From assembly GCA_037442845.1 (NCBI GenBank), contig JBBIPL010000056.1:1-14359 (forward strand): a stretch of 14,359 bases of DNA. Reading direction: 5' to 3'. The stretch's first letter is position 1, and every line of letters begins with the position of its first letter. This document shows, piece by piece, positions 6,624-13,133 of this stretch. The stretch is from PFJX01 sp037442845 (GTDB lineage Bacteria; Pseudomonadota; Gammaproteobacteria; Burkholderiales; Thiobacillaceae). The position numbers and the translations under genes were made by a program. The notes under the pieces were generated by a model. It made no database searches. It was not told where the DNA came from and saw nothing but the letters and a program-made list of their open reading frames with translations.

Positions 6624-6643
6624 GCGTTCAACTGAGGTTTTTA
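6624..6643 (-). repeat. Right terminal inverted repeat of the 288-bp element
   Basis: 20 bp, the exact reverse complement of 6356-6375. It marks the point where glgC stops being recognisable; read on the minus strand it supplies codons LKTSVER to the chimeric glgC frame. Confidence 0.85.
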
Positions 6644-7572
6644 GGTTGAAGCAGTGCGCGTAGAGCTTGCCGCCGCGCGCCAGCGCGGGCAGCACGTCCT
6701 CGCCGAAATCGTGGCCGGAGGCGGCATCGGCATGGTCGCGGGTGAGCGCGTCGTAGAGGAAGCCGGCGCGGAAGGCGTAGATGCCCATGCTGGCCAGGGC
6801 GTAGCCGGGATGATCGGGGACGGGCGTCGGACGGGCGGGCTTTTCCTGGAAATCGACCACCCGCCAGTCGGCGTCCACGACCAGGACGCCGAAGGCGCTC
6901 GCCTGTGCCAGCGGCACGACGACGCAGGCCACGGTGGCGTCGGCGGCCTTGGCGACGTGGTCAGCGAGCAGCACGCCGTAGTCCATCTTGTAGACGTGGT
7001 CGCCCGCCAGGATGAGGACGTGCTCCGGGTCGCTGATGCGCATCAGGTTGATGTTCTGGTAGACCGCGTCCGCCGTGCCGGCGTAGCTGCCGCCCCGCGC
7101 GTGCTGTTGCGCGGGCAGGATGTCGATGAATTCGTCGAACTGGTCGTCGAGGAAATTCCAGCCGCGCTGGATGTGATGGATGAGCCCGTGCGCCATGTAC
7201 TGGGTGGCGACGCCGATGCGGCGCACGCCGGAATTGATGCAGTTGCTGAGGGGGAAATCGATGATGCGCAGGGAGCCGGCGAAGGGCATGGCCGGCTTGG
7301 CGCGCCAGTCGGTGAGTTGCCTGAGCCGGCTGCCGCGGCCGCCGGCGAGGATCATGGCGTAGGCGCGACGGGCCAGGGCCGCGCCCGAGGCCGCCGCGCC
7401 CTCGGCGCCGACCGGACAGGCCGACAGGCGCCATGCGCGGGGTTGCTCGATCATCTGTGGCATGGGCGTGCTCCTCGTCATGGATCGGGCTCGCCCGCGT
7501 GGGTGGGGCGGGAGGCCTCCTGGGTCATATGGTTATAGGGCACCCTGAAGCGGCCGCCACCCGGTTTGCTGG

Positions 7573-7633
7573 TTCCCTCTCCCCCAGCCCCTTCCCCGCA
7601 TGCGGGGGGTGCGCGGCAGCACGGGAGAGGGAA
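7573..7633. repeat. Compound inverted repeat TTCCCTCTCCC...GGGAGAGGGAA
   Basis: TTCCCTCTCCC (7573-7583) pairs with GGGAGAGGGAA (7623-7633), an 11-bp perfect stem. Inside it lies a perfect palindrome, CCCCGCATGCGGGG (7594-7607). CCCTCTCCC/GGGAGAGGG hairpins are a common dispersed intergenic repeat in GC-rich proteobacteria; copy number in this genome cannot be seen here. Confidence 0.65.
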
Positions 7634-7683
7634 AGCCGCTCCTACTTCACTGGGCCGAAACAGCAGGAACCGCGCCCCCCGGA

Positions 7684-7860
7684 TCACCGATCCGGCTTGA
7701 ACCCCATGACCTCCCGCACCACCCCCTCCCCTAGCCTCGCCCGATGTTCCCGCCGCAGCCGCCGGCTGGCTTCTTCCGCGCTGGCGGCCGGGGCTTGCAG
7801 GGCGCGCGGGGAGAAGCCGCGCAGGTAGGCGACAACGGCTTCCAGCGGTTCTCCATTCCA
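7684..7860 (-). pseudogene. Probable 3' remnant of an unidentified gene
   Basis: On the minus strand about 58 codons ending in TGA at 7684-7686 read like real protein: WNGEPLEAVVAYLRGFSP, then an Ala/Arg/Glu-rich helix and a tail ending VVREVMGFKPDR. Third positions are mostly G or C, as in the neighbouring genes. Going upstream this frame closes at a TAG near 7897, with no start codon or ribosome site, and other frames take over (one reads GKIVYFVYSRLSRERGL). I interpret it as the truncated or frameshifted end of a gene whose front part is lost. I do not recognise the family. It may instead be a chance open stretch in GC-rich DNA. Confidence 0.3.
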
Positions 7861-7971
7861 GCCGACCAGCGGAGAGGATGTAGGCCACGCTCGCGGGAGA
7901 GGCGGCTATAAACAAAGTAGACGATTTTCCCCGCATCCCGCATGCGGTCCACGACGACTCAAGGAGACAAC

Positions 7972-9021
<1,050 letters not shown>

Positions 9022-9055
9022 ATCCGCCGCCCCCATCCAGCCTATGGAGTCTCGC

Positions 9056-9361
9056 ATGCCCACTCTCTCGGGTCCGGAACGACGCATGAGCGAACGCATC
9101 CCCACGAGCGTCGGGGTGCATGTCTACGCCTACGGCATGCTGGTCGGCATCGGCGCCGCCGTGAACATGAGCGAGCACGGCCTGCTCCTGCGCCTGGAGC
9201 AGGATCACTCCGCCGACGAACTGGAGCCCGGCAAGTATCTGGACATCGTGCTGGAAGACGCGCCGCCCGAACAATGGATGCCGGCCAAGGTGGTGCGTCG
9301 CGACGACGGCGGCATCGCCGCCAGCTTCCTCGGCCTTAAGGCCAAGGCCAGCCCGCGCTGA
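9056..9361 (+). CDS. PilZ-domain protein (c-di-GMP receptor)
   Basis: A 101-residue protein that is essentially a lone PilZ domain. Both ligand signatures are present: the RxxxR motif at Arg10-Arg14 (ERRMSER) and N-x-S-x-x-G at 37-42 (NMSEHG), followed by the beta-strand LLLRL. These residues bind cyclic di-GMP in the family, so the protein probably responds to that messenger; its partner is unknown. The ATG at 9056 is chosen because GGAG lies six bases upstream; an in-frame ATG at 9044 contains that very GGAG and has no site of its own. It lies 34 bp after fbaB on the same strand and is probably co-transcribed, converging on the response-regulator gene. Confidence 0.88.
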   Translation: MPTLSGPERRMSERIPTSVGVHVYAYGMLVGIGAAVNMSEHGLLLRLEQDHSADELEPGKYLDIVLEDAPPEQWMPAKVVRRDDGGIAASFLGLKAKASPR

Positions 9362-9383
9362 CCCCCGCGACCGAACCGGCTCC

Positions 9384-9412
9384 TCGCGTCGAGCACGGCA
9401 TGCGCGATTTTT
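9384..9412 (+). terminator. Weak candidate terminator after the PilZ gene
   Basis: TCGCG (9384-9388) pairs with CGCGA (9403-9407) and is followed directly by five T residues (9408-9412), in the convergent gap between the PilZ gene and the response-regulator gene. The stem is short and the loop is 14 nt, so the call is tentative. Confidence 0.3.
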
Positions 9413-9430
9413 GCACAACGCCGCCCCCGC

Positions 9431-9814
9431 TCAGCGGGCCGAGCCTGTCTCGTTGAAGGCGATGATGATCTTTTCCACCAGTTCGTCCAGCGCGATGGGC
9501 TTCAGGCAGTAGTCGCTGGCGCCGTGTTCCAGGCCCTGCAGGCTGGCCTGCATGGACGCATGGCCGGTGAGCATGATCACCGGCAGGCGGGGGGCCGCCT
9601 GCTTGATGCCGGCGAGGCAGGCCATGCCGTCGGTGTCAGGCAGCATCACGTCCAGGACCACGACCTGGGGCCAGCCGGCGGCGACGATGGCCATGCCCTT
9701 GGCGCAGCGGGTCGCGGTCCTGACCTCGAAATCCCGGCGCGCGAGGCGGCGCGACATGGCGGCGAGGAACTCCTCCTCGTCGTCAATCAACAGGATGTTG
9801 CGCGGGCGTTCCAA
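9431..9814 (-). CDS. Single-domain response regulator (REC only)
   Basis: A 127-residue stand-alone receiver domain with no output domain. The full phosphoacceptor set is present: acidic pair Asp11-Asp12, phosphorylation site Asp55 in VVVLDVMLPD, switch residue Thr83 in IMLTGHA, and Lys105-Pro106 in CLKPI. It should accept phosphate from a histidine kinase (none lies in the window) and act by protein contact, as CheY-like proteins do. The start is a TTG at 9814 with GAGGAG ten bases upstream; the gene overlaps the end of the PEP-synthase-like gene by 32 nt, so the two are translationally linked. A 5-bp hairpin (9426-9438) surrounds its stop codon. It may regulate, or be phosphorylated in connection with, its unusual upstream neighbour. 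Confidence 0.9.
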   Translation of the reverse strand: MERPRNILLIDDEEEFLAAMSRRLARRDFEVRTATRCAKGMAIVAAGWPQVVVLDVMLPDTDGMACLAGIKQAAPRLPVIMLTGHASMQASLQGLEHGASDYCLKPIALDELVEKIIIAFNETGSAR

Positions 9815-12362
9815 CTGTCGTGTTCTCCTCGGTCAGGTCCTGGCGAATACGCGCGATGTCGGCGCGCAGCTTGTCCAGGTAGCGGGCGATGTAGCCCTCC
9901 TCGTCCATCACCATGTCCACCTGGCGGGTGTGGATCAGCAGGTGGCCCAGCACCACCAGGCGTTCCTTGAGGTAGGGCACCGGTCGCTTCTCGATCCGCG
10001 CCGTGAGCGAGTCGCCCTTGATGTCGACCCGGAAATCGATTTCCCGCAGCAACTCCCCCAGCAACTGGACCCGGCGGCGGCGCCGACGCTCGTCGGCGGC
10101 GCCGCCCTGGAACTGGAAGTTCACGTAGGACTCGGTGAGCAGATCGGAGAAGCTGGCCTCGGCCAGCGCGAAATGGTAGCCGAGGCGCACGCTCAGGTTG
10201 CAGTAGTTGCGCGACAGCAGGAAGTAGTTGCGCCCGGCCATGCGCGAGCGCACCGCCGGGTCCAGCTGGGGGTTCATGGTGGACTGCGCGATGATGGCGC
10301 CCAGGCCGCGCATGCTCACCGGCGGGGGGCCCGCCCAGGGCACCGCGGTCATGCCCTTCCAGATGGCCAGCATGGGCGCGGAGACGATGTCCTCGATGCG
10401 CACGAAGGGCGTGGACAGGTCGGCGTCGGGCCGGAAGCCGTCCTCCAGGTTGATCACCCACCACTGGGAAGGCATGTTGACCACCACCAGCTGCTTGGCG
10501 GACTTGTCCCTGGCGCCGTAGCGGTGGCCGAAGTTGAACATCTCCGTCAGGGCCTTCTCGTGGCAGAAGCGGGTGATGTCGTGCAGGGTGCGGCAGGCGG
10601 CCGGCTTGAAATAGGGCGAGTTGGGATCGGTCAGGCGCAGGGGCGTGATGAGGGCCAGCGCCTCCTCCAGCAACTTGTGGATGGGGCTGCCCTGCATGAG
10701 GTTGGGGCGGTGTCGGGCGGCCTCCAGGAGGGGCTCGACGCGGCCGGCGTAGACCCGCCGCGCCGTGGCGTCCACGGTCACGTCCTGGCCGTTTTCCAGC
10801 TGCTTCATGGCGCCCGGCAGGTCGAACAGGGCGGGCACCCCGAACTCGCGCGCCACCGTGGCCAGATGGGTGGCCGACTGGCCGGACTCGCTGATCACCG
10901 CTGCGGCCTTGTTGATCAGCACGGCCCATTCCGGATAGGGCGTGTCCACCAGCAGCACCGCGCCCTGGGGGAAGTTGAGCGCGTCCACGGCGCAGGTGAC
11001 CTTGAACACCGCCCCTGCCCCCACCCCCCGGCTCGCCGTCACGCCGCCCGCCAGGAGGGGCGTCTCGCCCGCCAAGCGGTCGCGCGCCGCCTGCAACCGT
11101 GGCGGCGAGGCCTCCTTGCTGGGGGCGCCGATGGGCCGCGCCTGCAGGATCACCAGACGTCCGCCGGGGTCCAGGGCCCATTCGATGTCCTGGGGGGTGC
11201 CGAAATGGTCCTCGATGCGCAGGGCCTGGCGGGCCAGCTCCCGGGCCAGGGCCTCGGTGAGGCAAGGCCGCTGCGGATCGGCCAGATGGACGGTCTCGAC
11301 CCCATGGGGCGCTTCCACCTGGACATGGAGCAGGTCGTAGGCGGCGCTGCCGTCGACGATGTGGTGGCCCAGGCCGGTGGCGGCGTGGATCACCACCCAG
11401 GGACTGTGCTCGTCCTCGGGCGCGCGGCTGTAGGCGACGCCGCTGCAGACGGCCTCCACCATGGCCAGGCAGCCCACCCCCATGAGCACGTCCTGGTGGC
11501 GATAGCCGCGCTGCTGGCGGTAGACGATGGCCTGGCTCAGGTACTTGCTGGCGACGATCTCCTTGTAGGCGTCGGCGATGGCGGCGGCCGCTACGTTGAG
11601 GCGGGTGCGGTACTGGCCCGCGAAGGAGCCGTGCTGGCTGTCTTCGCCCAGGGCGCTGGAGCGCACGGACACAGTCGGCTGCGTGCCCAGGCGTCGGGCC
11701 AGGCGGTCATACTGGTCCCGGATCATGCCATCCAGGTCTTCCGGCAGGGGGGCGGAGCGGATCAGCTCCTGGATGGCCGAGCTCACCAGGTAGAGGTCCT
11801 CCAGGTTGTCCACGTCCAGGGTCTTGAGGCGTCGGTTGATCTCGTCCTGCACCCGGCTCGACTCCATGAAGTAGCGTGAGGCCGCGGCCGTGATGGCAAA
11901 ACCGTCCGGCACGGTGAGGCCGAGGCGGTTGCCGATCTCGCCCAGGTTCGCCATCTTGGGACCCACCTGGTCGATCACCCGGCGGTCGATCTGGGCCATG
12001 GTCAGGCAATGGGCGCCGCCGGTGACCTCGGGCTGGCGCGAGAGGATGGCCTCGATGGCTTCCGTGATGTGCCTGAAGCGCTCGTGGAGCGCCTGGTAGC
12101 GGCCGTCGGACAAGGCCACCAGGCTGTGCACCATCTTGTAGACGTTGACCGTCAGGGCGGTCAGCTCGCCGCGCACGAAGGCCATGCCGAAGGGTTTGCC
12201 GGAGTGCAGCGTCTCCTCGGCCAGGGACATCAGTTCCAGGGCGTTGTTGTTGGCGGTGATGAGGGCGCGGAAGTTGCGGTAGTGCTCGCGGAACGCGGAC
12301 TGCAGGGCCTCCGGCGCGAGTCGCGGCCGGGTCCGGAAGAGGCGGGCGAGGAAGTCGAGCAA
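9783..12362 (-). CDS. PEP-synthase-like protein: ATP-grasp and phospho-His domains, no PEP barrel
   Basis: An 859-residue protein related to PEP synthase and pyruvate phosphate dikinase. Residues 1-115 are a helical region. About 120-415 is the nucleotide-binding (PPDK_N) domain with Lys136 in VGPKMANLGE, Arg234 in SVRSSALGED, Glu394 in DIEW and Gln407/Arg409 in LQARP all retained. About 425-540 is the swivelling domain with the phosphorylatable His499 in QSATHLATVAREFG. The usual C-terminal PEP/pyruvate-binding barrel is not recognisable; residues about 545-859 form a different region I cannot assign. It could thus charge a His from ATP, but the acceptor is unknown; PEP production is doubtful. 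The start is inferred as a TTG at 12362 without a clear ribosome site, so the N terminus is uncertain. A hairpin separates it from the permease genes upstream. Confidence 0.85.
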   Translation of the reverse strand: MLDFLARLFRTRPRLAPEALQSAFREHYRNFRALITANNNALELMSLAEETLHSGKPFGMAFVRGELTALTVNVYKMVHSLVALSDGRYQALHERFRHITEAIEAILSRQPEVTGGAHCLTMAQIDRRVIDQVGPKMANLGEIGNRLGLTVPDGFAITAAASRYFMESSRVQDEINRRLKTLDVDNLEDLYLVSSAIQELIRSAPLPEDLDGMIRDQYDRLARRLGTQPTVSVRSSALGEDSQHGSFAGQYRTRLNVAAAAIADAYKEIVASKYLSQAIVYRQQRGYRHQDVLMGVGCLAMVEAVCSGVAYSRAPEDEHSPWVVIHAATGLGHHIVDGSAAYDLLHVQVEAPHGVETVHLADPQRPCLTEALARELARQALRIEDHFGTPQDIEWALDPGGRLVILQARPIGAPSKEASPPRLQAARDRLAGETPLLAGGVTASRGVGAGAVFKVTCAVDALNFPQGAVLLVDTPYPEWAVLINKAAAVISESGQSATHLATVAREFGVPALFDLPGAMKQLENGQDVTVDATARRVYAGRVEPLLEAARHRPNLMQGSPIHKLLEEALALITPLRLTDPNSPYFKPAACRTLHDITRFCHEKALTEMFNFGHRYGARDKSAKQLVVVNMPSQWWVINLEDGFRPDADLSTPFVRIEDIVSAPMLAIWKGMTAVPWAGPPPVSMRGLGAIIAQSTMNPQLDPAVRSRMAGRNYFLLSRNYCNLSVRLGYHFALAEASFSDLLTESYVNFQFQGGAADERRRRRRVQLLGELLREIDFRVDIKGDSLTARIEKRPVPYLKERLVVLGHLLIHTRQVDMVMDEEGYIARYLDKLRADIARIRQDLTEENTTVGTPAQHPVD

Positions 12363-12389
12363 TTTGGGTAGTAGGAAGGTGAAATGAAA

Positions 12390-12419
12390 CGGACCCGCTC
12401 GCGCCGGCCAGCGGGTCCG
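12390..12419 (-). terminator. Probable intrinsic terminator or attenuator
   Basis: CGGACCCGCT (12390-12399) pairs perfectly with AGCGGGTCCG (12410-12419), a 10-bp G+C-rich stem with a 10-nt loop. On the minus strand it is followed by TTTCATTT. It stands in the 79-bp gap after the two-TM protein gene and 28 bp before the PEP-synthase-like start, so it would end or reduce transcription between the permease pair and the downstream pair. The imperfect U-run suggests partial read-through. Confidence 0.6.
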
Positions 12420-12441
12420 GGACGAGGGGGTCAGGCTCTCA

Positions 12442-13131
12442 TCAATGCTCGAGCTTCAGGCCCCAGCCCTCGAACAGGAACAAGATGGCGAAGCCGTACC
12501 AGATGGTGTACAGGACGTAGCCCACCAGGGCCGCCAGGGCGATCCAGATCATGCTGCTCATGGGCACGGCCTGCACGCCGAAATAATTGTAGGCCGGTTC
12601 CACCGCCTTGGTCTGGACATCGCGCAGGGTCTTGGCCTCGGCGAATTTCTCCTGCTTGTTGAGGTCCCTGGTCATGGCCGAGAGGGCCTGGTGCCAGTCG
12701 TGCAGGACCCGCCGGCCCTCCTCGCCGTACTTGGCCGACATGGCCGCGCCGTCGTTCCTGAACATCCGGTCCGCGTCGGCCAGGACAGCCGCCAGCAGCT
12801 TGCCCAGGTCGCCGCTGACGCTGAGCTGGGCTCCCTCCGCCGTGACGCTCGCGCCGGCGGCCGTGAACAGCTTGGCCATGCGCGCGGCCTGCGCCGGGTC
12901 GGCGGCCTTGACCGCCAGGGCGACCATGCTGCCGTCGCGCTGCTTCGCCTTCTCGGCCACGGCCGGGATGTAGTAGGCCGAGTGCTTGGAGATGGCGTTG
13001 AAAACCCCGTCCAGGTAGTCGAGCGCGTTGCGGCCCTCGAAGAGGGGGCTGAAGATGCCGAACAGGGCCACGAAGAAGCCCGCCAGCAGGGCCAGGCCGA
13101 GGCCGAATTCCTTCTTGTCGTGAATGTTCAT
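12442..13131 (-). CDS. Two-TM protein of unknown function, coupled to the TauE/SafE permease
   Basis: A 229-residue protein with one hydrophobic segment near each end: about 9-31 (LGLALLAGFFVALFGIFSPLF) and about 193-220 (WIALAALVGYVLYTIWYGFAILFLF). The central 160 residues are soluble and mostly helical, with ISKHSAYYIPAV at 48-59 and a stretch near 170-188 (DVQTKAVEPAYNYFGV). By the positive-inside rule the short lysine-rich N terminus is cytoplasmic, so the middle is probably periplasmic. The ATG at 13131 begins two bases after the permease stop, with GAGGA overlapping the end of the permease gene, which indicates translational coupling and probably a physical partnership. A longer in-frame reading upstream of 13131 is only a shadow of the permease gene. 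I do not recognise a named family. Confidence 0.8.
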   Translation of the reverse strand: MNIHDKKEFGLGLALLAGFFVALFGIFSPLFEGRNALDYLDGVFNAISKHSAYYIPAVAEKAKQRDGSMVALAVKAADPAQAARMAKLFTAAGASVTAEGAQLSVSGDLGKLLAAVLADADRMFRNDGAAMSAKYGEEGRRVLHDWHQALSAMTRDLNKQEKFAEAKTLRDVQTKAVEPAYNYFGVQAVPMSSMIWIALAALVGYVLYTIWYGFAILFLFEGWGLKLEH

Positions 13132-13133
13132 GA

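Larger units (their letters stand above)
6356..6643. mobile_element. 288-bp MITE-like element with 20-bp terminal inverted repeats
   Basis: TAAAAACCTCAGTTGAACGC at 6356-6375 is repeated as its exact reverse complement at 6624-6643, giving a 288-bp unit with perfect 20-bp terminal inverted repeats. Its outermost bases are TA on both sides, which would fit the TA target duplication of IS630/Tc1-mariner-type elements; because TA is self-complementary it could also just be part of the repeat. The interior encodes no plausible protein and is full of stem-loops: CTCACC/GGTGAG (6429-6445), CCCG/CGGG (6457-6468), a nested stem at 6543-6576 and CCCG/CGGG (6611-6622). There is no transposase, so it would be non-autonomous. 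Its right end cuts glgC and its left end lies just upstream of the antitoxin. Confidence 0.7.
6450..7463 (-). pseudogene. glgC: Glucose-1-phosphate adenylyltransferase, 3'-truncated by the 288-bp element
   Basis: GlgC makes ADP-glucose from ATP and glucose-1-phosphate for glycogen synthesis. The N-terminal catalytic domain is clear: GGRGSRL at 41-47 followed by DWRAKPAMPF, then SNCINSG, YAGTADAV, LILAGDHVYKMDY, DFQEKP and SHDFG-like GHDFGEDVLPAL. Similarity ends at about residue 273 (LYAHCF, 6645-6662), where the right end of the 288-bp element begins. The remaining 63 or so codons to the TAG-side stop at 6450 are translated element sequence (low complexity, Arg/Gly-rich). Normal GlgC is about 420-430 residues, so the linker and the C-terminal beta-helix needed for oligomerisation and allostery are missing and the enzyme is probably inactive. 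I chose the ATG at 7463 because GAGGAG lies seven bases upstream; another in-frame ATG at 7481 has none. Confidence 0.85.
7464..7971. other. Intergenic region between divergent glgC and fbaB
   Basis: About 500 bases without a complete convincing gene. On the minus strand TATAAC at 7532-7537 is a possible -10 for glgC, with no good -35. On the plus strand TATAAA at 7907-7912 is a possible -10 for fbaB, about 60 bases before its ATG. Between them lie a hairpin repeat (7573-7633) and a probable 3' gene remnant (7684-7860), each listed separately. The region therefore looks like a mixture of two promoters and leftover or repeated DNA. Confidence 0.5.

Noticed and set aside
6356..6643. Integron attC recombination site
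   Set aside because: The ends contain GTT/AAC-like bases, but perfect 20-bp terminal repeats, a 288-bp length, and the lack of the usual spaced R/L boxes and cassette context do not fit.
6356..6643. Protein-coding gene inside the element
   Set aside because: Short open frames exist in several phases, but none has a ribosome site, a domain or natural composition.
7706..7828. Small plus-strand ORF (Arg/Ser-rich) in the glgC-fbaB gap
   Set aside because: Its composition is typical of a shadow frame; the opposite strand gives the more protein-like reading.
9552..11879. A 775-codon open frame antisense to the PEP-synthase-like gene
   Set aside because: Same reason: a codon-bias shadow, while the minus strand carries clear ATP-grasp and phospho-His motifs.
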